Positions 45,422 to 59,000 of a DNA stretch of 64,000 nt are shown here, piece by piece. Position numbers and translations under genes: made by a program. The number at the start of each line of letters is the position of its first letter. Position 1 is the first letter of the stretch. Location: contig CP085833.1 of the NCBI GenBank assembly GCA_020809705.1, forward strand, positions 4,340,001 through 4,404,000, given 5' to 3'. Origin of the DNA: Calonectria ilicicola. Lineage: Eukaryota; Ascomycota; Sordariomycetes; Hypocreales; Nectriaceae. The notes below the pieces were generated by a model. The model was not told where the DNA came from, searched no databases, and saw nothing but the letters and a program-made list of their open reading frames with translations.

Positions 45422-48002
45422 ATTTGCCGTGATGATGATCTTCGCTACGCTGCTGCGCTGGCTGGCGGCGAAAAGAAAAAAGAAGCTATTATCGCGGGCT
45501 GGGGTACCCACGCCAGATCTGAGATCTCCGGTGCAGTTGCAGCGCGTCGCAAGAGCCAAGGCGGTAAATTGGGAATCCCTGCCCTTCCTGGACCTGAGAT
45601 GAGGCGAGCAAGCGCACAGCGGTGGAATAGGACAGCCTCAATATTTATCTCGTCGCGGTGTTGCGAGCCATTCCCCCACTTACGCGGAAATGGGCCGATG
45701 GAGATGGAGCTGCTGCCATTCCGACTCTTCTCGCGCCTGTCCTCATCAACGCGAACAGCGAGCAGCAGCCGACGACGGAGCGGAACGACTCAATTCGGGA
45801 GTGGGGTTGCTTCTCTACATCGTGAATAGCCTGTATCTCTTGACGTCACTGGCCACTTGTGCAGAAGTGGGGTGAAGCCATGATATTTTATGCCAGCGTG
45901 CTCTCGTTTACATCCATACTCCATACATCCATACTAGTTGGCCCATACCTTGACAGAATTATACCCTCAGGGAACAAACACCAACTCACACTCCCCGCAT
46001 TGCACAGTTCACGCGCCATTTCCCTCCCCCCTGCGGAAAAAAAAGCTGCTTCCTGTCAATTCGCCCCAAATGCATGACCAGTTATGATGTCGTCCTCCGA
46101 CCTCCTCATCTCAGTCAGCCTCAACGCTCTGACGTAATAGTTCACACTCAGCCTCCTTTATTCCTAATTCTACGATTACCAATTATCTCCGGTTTTGCAA
46201 CCCTCACGACGCTGCAATTGTGCGGCACAGGACCGTCATCGCCCAAGTAGGTGTCAGCATTTCAGGTGAACCGCTGGCTGACTGACGACGACGACGACGA
46301 CGACAAATGCAAGCTTGACAACTCATTACATTTACCAATGTAGTTAAACATGCATCTAGAGGTTAGAGGCTTGGTTGAGAATTTAGCGCCGAGTATTCGT
46401 CACTGTCCTGGAGGCTCGCTAAACAAGCCAAGACACTAATGCCACCACAGCTTTGTGGCAAATCTTTTCCAATAATGCCACAATGCCGTTAAGCCATGCC
46501 AAATAGAATACCTTTCCAAATACGGTTGATGATTGACTAGATACTGATTGCAAGAGAAACGTATGGCCGGGTTCCAGACTCCCTCAATGTGACCTGAGCA
46601 TTCCGTTCACCGGCATATTCCGCACTAACCTCACCCTCTCTATCCGCCTGTAACTTGCAAGTGATCATGTCTAATATTTATTGAGACAGTGGGGGTTTTC
46701 ACACTAAGACATTGTGGTTGTAACTCGGCTCTGTACAGGCTCGATTCTGAGGCCCGGGCCGACGGGGGCAGATCGAAGCAAGGAGAATGAAACAAATTCC
46801 AACTACAAACTTCGCTTAATTTAGCCAAGACATGAGAACAATATAGTAGGATTCCACCATTCCACTGCATTCTCGTCAACCCTCAAATGCTCATCGGCGA
46901 TAAGAGCACTCAGCCCTTTCAAGAGCCTAGTGCACCAATCATTAATCGTGGTTGACATTATAAGGGCACCTAACTAAGACAAATAACGAGGTTAAAACTG
47001 GCCCAGTGTCACATAAAACACGAGTTTCCCTATTCCTAATGAGGAGGGGGGTGTGGTGTTATGTTGTGAGATGCCAACTAGGTGAGCACTGTCAAAGTGA
47101 AACGGAACATGAATACAAGATTGTACCACATGCTTTTAAATAGAACTATAGGTTTTTAAATTAAACAAAAGTGCCCTCGCAAACTCAAAATGGATAAGAT
47201 TTGCCTTGACTTATGTTCGCCCAGAATCAGAAACCGCACTGGCCACAACTACTCGTATATGTTGAGAGATTTGCAGCGCAGCAAAGTAATTAGAACCAAT
47301 ACACAATAGTACATATCATTTATATTTTTTAGGCTAGTTTTCGAATATCCATGGGTAGTATGCGATGTGTAGATAGTCTCAATTCTGCCAGTGTCAGAGA
47401 CTACCTATGAAAGAAATGGTTTACTAAACTCCTGGTCTGTCAATCTAGATAGAAGGTTTGCCGCAATACATTATTTAATTGTATAAATAATTCGATAAAT
47501 TTGGAGAAGAATCCCACTTTCGGCCGGTTAATCTGGTCAAAGCCATTCTCTCCCCGCGCATGCTGCTCATGATAGCGCAACTCCGCAGCGGGACGTTACC
47601 CCGCCCGGTCCCTGAATAGCTTTCCGGGACCAAAATAAACCGAACGTCAATAAATATGCTATTGCGGCGTCTAATAATTCTTATATTTGACCATTCTTCT
47701 TTATCTATTATCATGATTCCTCATTATTGTCTCCATACTTTTGGTTCTGCATCAGTTCCATGTTCCGACGAGCTAAAACTCTCCGATGTCCGGCGTCTCA
47801 ACCACGGTCACTTGACCTTAGAGTTTTTTGGGGGGGAATTGGGAAATGATAGCCGTATTATGTTGTCCTCAACCACCAGAATAAATGACCCGATGCAAAG
47901 GGCGCATTAATTAACCAACATGACTCTGTAAAACCCCAATCCCAACGAATATTCTCCAACCCCTCAGTTGTAACTTGCATCGCCTCTCAACACAGTAACA
48001 TA
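45422..48002. other. Intergenic between MBL-fold gene and alpha-glucosidase
   Basis: About 2.6 kb. It holds the MBL-fold promoter at the left and the alpha-glucosidase promoter at the right. A (GAC)n microsatellite lies at 46284-46304. No supported gene; frames at 46640-46879 (minus) and 47475-47714 (minus) show no domain. Confidence 0.5.
46284..46304. repeat. (GAC)7 microsatellite
   Basis: Seven perfect GAC units in non-coding DNA. Confidence 0.9.
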
Positions 48003-49754
48003 ATGCCTCTCCCATCCAACGAATGGTGGAAAACTTCGACCTGCTACCAAATATGGCCGCTCTCCTACAAAGATAGCGACGGCGATGGCCGTGGTGACAT
48101 CTCAGGCATCACTAGCACTCTAGATTATCTCAAGGGCTTGGGAATAGACACTATTTGGCTGTCTCCCATGTATGACTCTCCTCAAAAAGACTTCGGGTAT
48201 GATGTCTCAGACTACCAAAAGATATACCCGCCTTTCGGCACCATCGATGATATGGAGAGTCTCATTAAGAGCTGCCACGATCGCCAAATGAAGATTGTTC
48301 TCGACCTTGTCATTAATCACACGAGCGAGGAGCATGCCTGGTTTCATGAAAGCAAATCTAGCCAAACCAACCCCAAGGCCGACTGGTACATCTGGAGAGA
48401 TGGGCGCATCATTGATGGACACCGACACCCACCAAACAACTGGAGATCAGTTTTCGGAGGCTCTGCTTGGGAATACGTGGCTGAACGCGACCAGTATTAT
48501 CTGCACGTGCACATGAAGGAGCAACCAGATCTCAATTGGGAAAACCCAGAGACGCGAAATGCCATCCATACCGAGATTCTCGAGTTCTGGCTTCAAAAAG
48601 GCATTGATGGCTTTCGCATCGATGCAATGAACATCTTCTCCAAAGACACTACATTCCCAGATGCCCCTGTCACATTGGAGGGAGAGGAGTTCCAGCATGC
48701 GATAGAGTACTTCACCAACCGACCACTTACGCACGAGTGGCTGAAAGAGATTAAACGCGAGGTTATTGTCAAATACGGCGACATCTTTGTCATTGGGGAA
48801 TGCCCCTACGCCGATACCGACGCCGTCTTGTCTTACATAAAAACGAGTGCTGATGAAGTCAGCTGTGTTTTTGATGCCGATACCATGCTCCTGGGTTACA
48901 GATATCAGAACGGGAAAAAGCATCACTTCTTCAAGCATAATCTGCCGGACTTTAAAGTCGCCATGGGAAAAGTGCAGTATCTCATACGAGACCATGACTG
49001 CTGGGGCACAGTCTTTTTAGAAAACCACGACGGAGGGCGTTCGTTGACCAGGTTCGCGACTGACGGGCCGAAATGGCGCGAAAAGGCTGCCAAGCTCCTC
49101 GCCATCTTTCAGGCAACGCTTACCGGCACCTTGTTCCTGTATCAAGGTCAGGAAATTGGCATGTACAACTACCCCGAGCATTGGACTGTCGACGATCTAA
49201 AGGACCCCGACTCCATCAATGCTTACAACGAAATAAAGAACCGATATGATGGAAACCCTCTGTGGCTCGCCAAGATTAGCAAAGCCCTGCAAGTCATAGC
49301 CAGGGACAACACCCGGATTCCTGTGCAATGGTCAGGGGAAAAGAATGCCGGTTTTACGGCTCCAGAGGCAACGCCTTGGATGCGGATTCACGACGATTAC
49401 CCAAACGTCAATGTCCAAGACCAACTTGAGAGGCAGAATTCTCCACTCAGCTTCTGGAGGGAAGCGCTCAAGATACGCAAGGCATACAGTCACCTGACCG
49501 TCTTCGGAGACTACAAAGTTCACGATGTATGGGACAAGGAGACATACACTTTTGTCAAGCAGGTTTCGGCAGGAGATGTTGCTGGGAAAACCGAAGAGTT
49601 GCTAGTCTGTATGAACTTTTCCAGCGACCCACAGCCGGTTGATGTCCCCGAGAGGTTAAAGTCCAAAAACCGGGAGCTTCTCATCCACAATGCTGAGAGT
49701 TTAGAAGAGTGGACGCTGGGTCCATGGGAAGCGAGAGTTTATTTAGTAAAGTGA
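48003..49754 (+). CDS. GH13 alpha-glucosidase (maltase/oligo-1,6-glucosidase type)
   Basis: Intronless, 583 aa, close to the usual 570-600 aa of fungal maltases. No signal peptide is seen, so it should act in the cytosol and release glucose from maltose-like sugars imported by a permease. The TIM barrel motifs are complete: YQIWPLSYKDSDGDGRGD near the start, DLVINHTS at 101-108 (region I), GFRIDAMN with nucleophile Asp207, VIGECPY with acid/base Glu266, and FLENHDGGR with Asp343. The Ca/insert motif DSDGDGRGD (24-32) is typical of this subfamily. A C-terminal beta-sheet domain follows and ends in WEARVYLVK. No sugar transporter or MAL-type regulator lies next to it in this window, so it is not part of a visible MAL cluster. 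Confidence 0.95.
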   Translation: MPLPSNEWWKTSTCYQIWPLSYKDSDGDGRGDISGITSTLDYLKGLGIDTIWLSPMYDSPQKDFGYDVSDYQKIYPPFGTIDDMESLIKSCHDRQMKIVLDLVINHTSEEHAWFHESKSSQTNPKADWYIWRDGRIIDGHRHPPNNWRSVFGGSAWEYVAERDQYYLHVHMKEQPDLNWENPETRNAIHTEILEFWLQKGIDGFRIDAMNIFSKDTTFPDAPVTLEGEEFQHAIEYFTNRPLTHEWLKEIKREVIVKYGDIFVIGECPYADTDAVLSYIKTSADEVSCVFDADTMLLGYRYQNGKKHHFFKHNLPDFKVAMGKVQYLIRDHDCWGTVFLENHDGGRSLTRFATDGPKWREKAAKLLAIFQATLTGTLFLYQGQEIGMYNYPEHWTVDDLKDPDSINAYNEIKNRYDGNPLWLAKISKALQVIARDNTRIPVQWSGEKNAGFTAPEATPWMRIHDDYPNVNVQDQLERQNSPLSFWREALKIRKAYSHLTVFGDYKVHDVWDKETYTFVKQVSAGDVAGKTEELLVCMNFSSDPQPVDVPERLKSKNRELLIHNAESLEEWTLGPWEARVYLVK

Positions 49755-52067
49755 AGCACATCTTGCAGCTGTCAAGAGGTCAACAGAATTGCGCCGTCAT
49801 TGTAATAAATACTTCTCAGCGGGCCATTTTCACCATTACAAATACAACTCTTGAAAGCCCGTCACTCCTCTACTTTTCCAACATTCCCTATCCATTTAGT
49901 AAATTCATGTTATAAAAATAAAATAAATAAGTAAGTAAAATATTATGAACATTGGTTTTTATAATTAGTTAGTTATCTTTCGGTCATCAAATTGATGTTC
50001 TGAGCAATCAAGTTTCGCGATATCCGATGAGGAAGAAGTCACAGGGGAACAGTCTTTCAAAGGGTGCATTGCAAGTTTACATTTCATGAGATGGGTAACG
50101 GCGCAAAAGGGATAAAAGTCGTATTCAAACTCAGAAGCGACAAGTCTAAAACTGGGGAGAACAACGTGAATTCTTCCACACCCGAATCACTCTTCTGGCG
50201 CCCGATGACTAGATAGTTTATCCAAAATCCGGGTATAAGTAACCTTATTCTGACAAAAATAGTCTGCTGCTATGTAAAAGACTATTTTAATTTTTAAAGC
50301 CTCTGTCGTATGACAGTAGCTACTCTGAGATTCTGGAAGCCAGGGCTGACTCGAATCATGGGTGTGGCACAACCTCTCATCAACAAAGGAGAACCCTAGT
50401 AAGCGTTACCAGGCCAAGACTGCGTAATATTTTAATTCCATCGCTCTATATTGACTACTGGATAGGATGCTACCAGTCTTTTACTGTTCTGTCTTAATTA
50501 AAGCCTATCCTTTAAGCGAGACTCATGAGTGTCCCAAGCCAAGCATGTGATCCGAGCCTGGGACTTAATCCACGTAGCTATAGCCCACTGCTATTAATAG
50601 TATATGTATATATACATTATGTCTTCTCAATTGGGCTCCCCAGCCTGCAAATCTCTTAGAGTAGCATTCAAGACGTGGTGCCCACTCCGGTGTACATCAG
50701 GATTCTTATCCCTCATCCAGTATCCCCTCCATCTCGTCGTAGTGATGGCACAGGTCAGCAATCTGCCAAGACCCGCCTCTTCATTTATTCCTCATGGCGT
50801 TAATGAACATCATCTGCCAGCCTCCAAATGAGCAATGATCTCCCCCCCCCATCAACCCTCGCATGTCCAAAGCGTCCCGCGTTTCATGGGTGTGGATAGA
50901 CTACTCCCGGCCCTCCCAATCAATCGGCGCTAACCAGACTTACACCGAACATCTCGTCATGTATGCATGCAAGCTACCACCATCGACAGCTTGTTCCTCT
51001 CGTTTTTGTTTTCGGATCAAAGTCAGGTCATATCTTCAAAAGTTTGGTTGATGCTACAACGATGAAGCCGCATGACCAAGGGGGGGACGCTCTTGGCGAT
51101 GGGGCAGCGTTGCAATTCACACCGCACTTGTCAAAGCTCACCAGTCGGCGTGCTCGATGCATTTCTTATTTCTTCACCGACCGACACACACACACGCAAG
51201 CATACATACATACATGCTGCCCGCTGGTGCATTTCAATGCAATGCTCGTGCCCGAGACAGCTCGGCCCCGGTCCCGCACGCACGACCCCTCACCACCATG
51301 ACGAGTGATGAAGAGAGAGGGAGAGAGGAAAGGTGGGAAAAATTAGAAAGCCACCGTCTCGTTTCCCAATGCTGTGCGATTGCACAAATCATCGCCTGCA
51401 CGTTTCCACCCGGGGCCCGAGACCTTCCCCCCCCCCTCTCGCCCCCGTCCAGCCATCTTTTTTCGTTTCCCATCCAGAAAAAAAGTGTATGTGCTCGAAA
51501 ACGCCAATGGACCACAGTCAAGTGTCTCCCGTGTCCCGGGGAAGCAATCCGTCTCACACCGACCCAAGATTTTGTCCAACACAGCAGCAGCAGCGCGGCG
51601 CAACAAGAAAGCAAAAAGACGCAGACCTCTCTTTTTCATCCGCACCGGCTGCAGATGAAACGCAGAGCAAGGACGCACCGCAACCCTCAAGGGCGCGTAA
51701 CCCGTAACCCAGCCCCTCACTTCTCTCTTCTCTTCTCTTGTCCTTGTTCCTTGTCCTTGTCCTTGTCTCTTCTCCCTTCTTCTGCTCCCTTGTGACGGGT
51801 GTGTCGCACAGCGGCAACAAAGGGGAGACAACAGGATGAAGGTGCAAGTTTAGTCGAGGCGACACTATCCCTACTTTTTTGGCCCCCGCGTGCCATTGTC
51901 ATTCAGGCCCCGATGCCTTGCATACCATGCTGATCGTTGTCAACCCAACTTTGGATGTGTCGCACCGCCTATTGGTTGTCCCCCAGCCCGTCAAGACTCA
52001 TTCACTGGGTAGGACACGCCTGACGCTGGAACAAGGCCCGTTCTGCGGCCCGTTCCCCCCTCCCCCC

Positions 52068-52092
52068 ATCACATCACATCACATCACATCAC
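52068..52092. repeat. (ATCAC)5 pentanucleotide repeat
   Basis: Five perfect ATCAC units. Confidence 0.9.
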
Positions 52093-53432
52093 CGTCGCTT
52101 CGCACCTTTGGGTTTTTTTTTCTTCTCTTCTGCTTTGGGCATGTCAGCAATGACCGGCTTCGGGCTACAGACCACCCCTCCCTCCCTCCCCACCACCAGT
52201 AAACGTAGAAGAAAGAGAAAAACAGGGCGACATGATGCAGAAAATAGCAACCCGTGCTTTTTGGCATCCAACCCAACGATCCAAAGAGCATGGACCACAC
52301 ACCATCTTTTTTTCAATTAATCAATCAAGGCGGGCGTCGTTTATGCCGGCATGACGAGTGCATGATTTTCACCTGCCTTCCCCTCAGTTGAGCTGAACTA
52401 CTAGCCCTGTGTTGTTGTTCGCAACAATGACCACTAACAATAAATAATATCAACAAACACCACCAAAAACACCAGATCCCCCCCCTCATCAGCGGGGACC
52501 ACATCTCCCCCCCCCGAATGAGCCTAAAAACCCCAATTCACCGCGCTGTGGCTTGGCCCCATCGTTTGCTCTCTGCCCCTTCCCTTCCTCCCGAAACACG
52601 GTGGCGGGCGCCCCTGTGGCCGCCACAAACCCGCCTCAAGATTCCCGTGGCACCTGAAACGCGGCGCCGCCGCGCGTGGCCCGCCCAGACCAGAGCAGCC
52701 CCAGCACCCGGCGCACCGCCGCGGACATCCCGGCCAGCGTCCCCAGCTTCACGGCGTCCCGGCAGCCCGCCGAACGCACCGACCCCCTCGAAAACCGCCC
52801 CAAAATCTGCGATCCGGATCTCTCGGCCGTCCCTTTTGGCCATGTCAATATGTCAGTCCTACTACACACTTACCGATCGATCCTCTCCCAACACGCACCA
52901 TCGCAGCCTAGTCTGGCCCGCCATGCCCCATCCGTCCCCATCTGTCCCAGCTAGCCCGTCATTTGATGCCGACAATTGCCCTCCCGTGACGTGTTACATG
53001 CTCGCTTGCTTGCTATGTGTGTCTGTGTCTGCGTCTGCGTCTGCGTCTGTGTCTGTGTCCATCGTCCTGTGATACTCGCTCGTCGACATCATGTTTGTCA
53101 TCCCACATTCCCATCCTGGCTTGCGTTCGGCTCCTTGCTTTTGCTACTGCAACCACATGTCCTCGCCCGGTCCTGGTTCGCTCCCCCCTCATGCCCTCAT
53201 GCAATCCCTCAATCCCTTGCCTGACAGGTCATCCGCAGCTTGCCATGAAACACCAAAACGCAGACACGAGCGCACCATCAGAATCTCATTCATACACTTT
53301 TCTTTTATTTCATTGATTCTCTTTTTATCAAATACTGCAGCCTTTCGGCACTGTTCCTCCTCGACACCTCCATCGGGCTTGACAACCCCTGAGGCCGGAG
53401 AGCTGTGTGTGTGTGCTGGCAGACACAGCCAT

Positions 53433-53488
53433 GCATCATCATCATCATCCACCACCATCCATCACCACCACCACCACCACCACCACCC
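53433..53488. repeat. CATCAT/CACCAC trinucleotide tract
   Basis: A run of CAT units passes into a run of CAC units. It is non-coding as far as can be judged. Confidence 0.85.
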
Positions 53489-54211
53489 ATCAATTAGAAA
53501 TAGAAAAAAAACAAAACACACACCCTGTCATGGGTACACATTATCATGGTACAACATCCCTTTATTTGTGAAATCCTCCACGGGGCCCCCCTCCTTCTGT
53601 TCTGTTTTGCCCGACCTGCCATTCATCATGCCCAATGCCAATCATTTCCCCCGCCCTTCGCCTTGTCCCTAGTCCGGGAGGTGTATGTCGGTAGCACAGC
53701 TGCGCAACCCACCTCCAATCAAAACATTAACAGAAAAAAGTAAGAAACTCCAGGAGCTCCAACCCGGGTCACTCCTCGTCCCTTTTTGGGCCGCCATCCT
53801 TGTCTAAAACTTTTCGATTCTGAACGCTGCAAATGGGTCCTCTCTCAAACGCCCGTAGTCCTTTCCGTCCCAACATTTCCCATTTATCTACATGTCTAGC
53901 CAATAGTAATTCGTATGTGCATTGCCTGGCTCTTCCAGGCGCGGTAATTTTGTAGGCAAACCGCTTGGTGCCGTCGTGCCCGTCATGTGGGGCTATATCC
54001 CATAAGGAGCGACAAGAGTCGGGGTATCTCTCATAAACTTCGAAACAAACAAAACAGACCAAACAAATGAAATGCGGCCAAACCAAATAAAAAAACCCAC
54101 TTTGGTTGGCATCTGGTATCATGAACTCGTCGAATCCAAGACCGTAATAGAAATTATCATTCGGGCCATGTCCCGTGCTGGCATGGTCCCCTGACATTAA
54201 GGAAAATTTCA

Positions 54212-56036
54212 TTACTTTCGGAGGCCAACCTTTCCGGCTAGGCTCTTCCAAAATCGTGCAGTCTTTCGCTCCTCGCTGTGTGTTCGTAGCATAACTTCAT
54301 CGCGTTGCATGGGTCCCACAATGTCCTCATCGCCTCGGGAAGGGAACTTGCCGTCGGCATCGAGCAAACGCGGAACTGCGCTGGGCATGCCGTCCTCAAG
54401 ACGTCGCCACTGCATGCCGGCAAAGATGTCGTCGACAGGGGGGCGGCTCATGAGGGCAGCACCGCCGCTGCTGGCGCGGGTGCGTCCACGGCCACGGCTG
54501 CGGCTTCGGGCGGCGGTAGGGGAGGTGGGATCCGAGCCAGTAATAGCCACAATCTGCTCCATCAAGTTGTCGTGCATCGATCTCCAGCGCTTCTCAGTCT
54601 CGGCCCACTTGGCCTCGGTCAATGCATAGATCTTGCTCGTCTCACCATAGTTCTCGCCAGTGCGGACAAGGTGCTTAGTGTAGTTGCACCTAGCGGTGTC
54701 CCAATCGTTGCGCAACTGCTTCAGAGCCTCCAGGTTGACGATCTCGGGTTGGTAGGGCAGAGGAGTAATGGTGAAGTTGGCGTGGCCGAGGCGGTCCGAC
54801 CACTCATCGTGCTCCTGCAGCATGGCGGGGAGAGGCAAAGGCAGCTCTGGGCTGTTTGGCAGTCGGAAAGATGAGATAGAAGGCCGGGTGCTGAGCGAGG
54901 GTCTCGGAAACGAGGTGAGCAAGGAAATCGGCGATCGGATCTCGGTGGAAGCTGAGGACGGTGCCACGGTGGGAGACTGGAGAGGCGACTCCGGAGGAGG
55001 CTTGCTCAATGGGCTGGTCATCAGAGGCGGGAGAAGAGGAGTGGTGGCCAGGCCGCGTTCGCGCTCCAGGCTAGATCGTTCCTTGTAAGCCATGGCCACG
55101 GGATCAATCTCAATAGGCGAAGGCAGGCTAATACTCTCGGTGCTCTCGTAAAAGGACAAGGCGGGAGTAGGTAGGACGGAGAGCTCGTTGAGTCGCTCAG
55201 GAGCGGGTCGGCTGGGGGCGGACATGGAAGACGAGCGGCTGGAGGGAGCACCAGAGAGCACAATGCTCTCCAGGCTGAGCTCAGTGCTAGGAGAAAGAAT
55301 TGGGTTGCCACGGCGGGTGCTGCTGCTGCGGCTGCCAGCTCTCCATCGGGTCATGCTGGGGAGGCGGGAGCCAATGCGAGAGGTGAGGCCGGAGAAGGGC
55401 GACTCGCTGCCAGACTTCTTGCGAGAGTGCTGGCCGTCGATGGAAGCGTCACCGTCGCTCAAGAAACCCATGTCGTAGTCAAGATCATAATCGCTAACGA
55501 GGTTGCCGTGGAACATTATATCCTCGGAACTATTTCGGTGCTCACAGGGCTGGTCACCTATACACGAGGCGAGACGGGCCGTGTTAGTGAACCAAATTTC
55601 CAGACACGGCAGAAGAAGTTTAGAAGCCAAAAGAAAATAAAATTAAAAAATTCCAAGACTTACAGAGACAGCTGTAGAGACCAAAGTGATCCTCAATGTC
55701 GGCGGGCTGGATAGTGTCCTCGGGTTCCATTGGCTCCTCTTGCACATCAGGTAGGGAGCGGATGGCGGACTTGGGGTGGACGGGCTGAGTAGGCGAGACA
55801 GGGCTCTCTTGCAGATTAGGCGGGAGGTCGAGAGAAGAGGCGGAGCTGGAAACTCGGAAGTGGCCCTTGGGAGAAAAAGTCGGAGTGAGAGGCGAGGCAA
55901 CATCGGAGGAAGACGAGTTGGTGGTGTAGTAGACGTAGGAGAGATCGCGGTCACAGTCGGGGGACTGCTGGACTTCCCACTTGCGGCGCTCCTCAACCAG
56001 CTGCGGGAGCAGCAGCGGCTTCAAGTTTGGCGACAT
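54212..56036 (-). CDS. Large Ser/Pro-rich disordered protein with C-terminal conserved block
   Basis: Two exons, 56036-55664 and 55557-54212, with a GTAAGT donor and TATAG acceptor, give 572 aa from the ATG at 56036 (MSPNLKPLLLPQLVEERRKW). The frame is open further up to an ATG at 56300, which would add 88 Pro/Ser/His-rich residues; I prefer the downstream start because ordered sequence begins there. A short Cys patch (YSCLCDQPCEH) spans the junction. Long stretches of Ser/Pro follow (residues about 150-380) with SP and SR sites that could be phosphorylated. The only folded-looking part is near residues 385-480 (LEALKQLRNDWDTARCNYTK, TEAKWAETEKRWRSMHDNLM), helical and probably coiled-coil. 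The C-terminus is basic (ARFWKSLAGKVGLRK), like a membrane-binding or nuclear tail. Proteins with this build occur in many Sordariomycetes, but I know no function. Confidence 0.85.
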
Positions 56037-59000
56037 GGTGCCGGCCGATGGTTCGGGCCTTGACAAGGCGTGAGGGACAGGTGAAGCCGTGACAATGTCG
56101 TCGAGCAATGTGTTGTGTGGTGTTTGGATATTCGGGGTGTAGGTGAAGAAGAGGAGGGAGGAGGGAACGGTAAAAGAGGTGGACGCAGGCCGGTCTAAGT
56201 CTAAGTCTGGAGAAGACTTGCGATGGCCCTGCGAGTTGGTGTGGTGTGGCACAGCAATAGCTGGTGGCGGCGGCGCCGGCCTGTGGATTGACCCTGTCAT
56301 AAATTGTGGGCAGGAGCGAGCACGTCCGTGGGCGTGGACGGGACGTTGGCACTTGCGCTGGCCGGTGCTGCTGGCGTTGGGCTCCAGGCTGCGGTTGCTG
56401 TTTCTGGCCCGGGCTCGGAACTGTGGGCAAGTGCAAGTGTGCAGGTGGGCAAGTGGGGTGGGAGGAAAGGCCAGGCCCTGCTTGCCTGGCTCGCGGTACG
56501 TGGGTACGTACCGGACTGACTAGGCTGCTGGGTGCTGGGTGCTGGCGCCGGTGGGGACTTGGTGCTTTTTGGTGCTTGGGGGCAGCGAACCTCGTGGAAC
56601 CTTGGGAGAGCGGCGGCTTCCCAGTTTTTTCTTCTTCGTGCGGGCGGGTCTGGCGGGTTAGCGGGAGGGCGAAGCTTGGCTCTTGGCTCCGTGTCTGCGC
56701 TGGGCGATAATGCTGACGTCTTGTGCACTCGCTAGACTAGCCGTGTTTACTTTGGCTTGCTATGGCAGCGATGCGATTGTTTGTCTCGTGAGCAGCAGAG
56801 GCGGGAGACGGGAGGGGGAGCGACAAACCACAATCCGCTGACGGGTCGTGGTGGGTGCAAACGATGACGGCTGTTGTCTGCCTTGTTGCGCGGGTGCTGG
56901 TAATTGGCCCTGGTGGTTGGCTGGGGCGCGGCTAGCTTGGTGTTGTTTGTTGTGACTCGTAACAAATCCAAGGTGACTGTTCTGTTTTTTTTCTGTTTTT
57001 TTTTCCTTTTTTCTGGCCTATGCCTGCCCGCTTTTTCTCTATAAGGGCGAGAAGACAGATGCAGAGAGGAATTGGTGGCGTTTAGTTCCGCAAAAAGCCG
57101 CTTGGGAGAGTAGATCAGAAAAAGCAGCCGGACATGATGGTTATAATCGATGCGGAGAGAACAAGGTCATGGGCATGTACGTGGACTCGCGCGCATGGGA
57201 TGATGGGCTGGGCAGCAGCGCGGGGGTTGCAGCAGCCGAGCAGCGTCAAAAGGTGGTTGAGAATTGGCAGCGCTTGCACAGTCGTCCACGTGTTGAGCTG
57301 TCGGTTGGGCGCAAGTACATGGGCTGGATGGTTGCTTGATGCTACCCGCGGCTGTATCCGTGGGACGTCGTGGTACTGGAGTGCCGGACGATTTGTGCAA
57401 TTTTTTCCTACTATTTCTCGGATGCGGTGCGGTGGTGCGCTGTCTTGTCTTGTGCTGTGCTGTACTATCCGTACCGTACTATGTATAATGCCTGTATGCA
57501 GTGCTGTCGTGTTGCAACTGCGGGTGCAGCCAGGCCCTGCGAGTGATGAGACCTCTGGGTGGTGGTGCGGAATGTGGTGGTGCTGCTCTCGATCGAGAGA
57601 GAGGTATAGCAATTCCGGATTATAAGTCCAGGATCCGACAGGGAAGACCGCTTGTGTTGGGTCGGAGCCGTGATGGTTGGTACAGAGCTCTTCGAGGAGG
57701 TTCGAGCGAGAGGCTGGCTCGCCCTGGGTCTCGCCGGGCTCTTCTTTTGTTTTTTATATTTATTTTTTTTTATCCTCCCTCTGACGATTTTTGTAGTAAA
57801 TAGAGATGTGGTGGTAGAATGGGATTGTGGGATGAAGCGCAAAACTTTGAAAGACACGAGAGGCTTCAAGTATTCTGCTGCATGTCCAACCTCTACCAAG
57901 CCTCTCTCTCCGCCATGAGTTACATCCCCCCGTACCCCGTACGCACAGTAAGAGGCGGCTGGGAGACCAGCGGCGGATGAATTGACAAGTGCCATTCGTG
58001 GTTGGGCCGGGTCTCTCGCTTCTCACAACCCTGCAGCAGTAAGCCCCAGCGGTGGGCTCCCAGCAGCAGCGAGAGCGTACGGTACGTGCCCGCTGCTCCC
58101 TCGCTCCCTCGCTACCGCCAGGCTCCCCGAGAGTGCGACGACGCGCGCTGTACAGGGCCCTGTATCCCTCCAGAGCCAGAACAGAGGTCGCCGCGGTACC
58201 GATCCATTCACAGGGCAGGGCTTTGGGCTGTGGGGTGCTGGCAACGACGCCATGCCAATGGGGTCGGGCCTCTGCGGCCGACTTTTCAATGGGGACCCAA
58301 GAAGCCGGGGCCCCTGTCTGCGGGCCGGGATCAGGCCTGGAAACAGAAGAAAAGAAGCCCTGCCCATACGAGCCAGGCTCCCTGCCCAGGGATGGATGAC
58401 AGCTTCTGTGCGAGGATGAAGCATCGAGGGCGGTCTCGCATCCGACTGCTGCGTTTGGACGGTGCTGGGCTGATTGACGGACGACTCTCCCACCACCGCT
58501 AAACTGACTGACATGGCTCTCCTCTCGCCGGCAGCCCGGGGAGCAGTGACCCGGCAGGTAGCCTGTCTCTTTTACTTCGGTGCTATGCTGTGTGCGTACT
58601 GCGCTGTGCTGTGCTGTGCCGTGCGGTGGTGCCCTCTGCCCACGGACAAGACAACGACCGACCGACCTGCCATGACACGCGCGCGCGAGGTTGGCATCAA
58701 ATGATGCCGATATCACGCCGCATCGCCTCTCTTTTTGGCTCTCGCTACCATTGATTGCGGACTTACTTGTCTCGAACCCCGCACTTCCCGTTGCCGCACG
58801 CAATTCGAGCTGATGCCCAGTGCTCACACTCATGCTGATTGCTGATTGACTGCCATTATTGGAGAAAACTGGTGGCTTGCTGCTGCCGCTCTGCAGGTGC
58901 GGCAGCCTCTGTCCAATCCAGGCCTCCAGGAGGGGGATTATCGGGGATCCTTTGCAGCAGGGCTTGCAATTGGCACTTTTCACTGGGCAGGGGCGCTCCG

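Larger units (their letters stand above)
49755..54211. other. 4.5-kb intergenic with simple repeats
   Basis: No supported gene. The left part is AT-rich; from about 51 kb it is C/T-rich with several microsatellites: (ATCAC)5 at 52068-52092, TGTCTG/GTCTGC units at about 53017-53058, and a CATCAT/CACCAC tract at 53433-53488. The right end is the 3' UTR of the Ser/Pro-rich protein gene. Frames at 51343-51831, 52518-53072 and 53769-54251 are low-complexity or lack domains. Confidence 0.5.

Noticed and set aside
45422..45559. 46-residue N-terminal extension of the MBL-fold protein
   Set aside because: It starts only from TTG, and the segment is low in protein character; the ATG at 45421 gives a better start.
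52518..53072. 184-codon plus-strand frame
   Set aside because: Pro/Arg/Ser-rich with a terminal Ser/Val/Ala repeat from a simple-sequence tract; not protein-like.
53769..54251. 160-codon minus-strand frame after the Ser/Pro-rich protein gene
   Set aside because: It overlaps the end of that gene in another frame and lies in its 3' UTR; no domain.
58765..58790. TCGAACCCC stretch resembling a reversed tRNA B box
   Set aside because: No A box, acceptor pairing or cloverleaf can be drawn around it.
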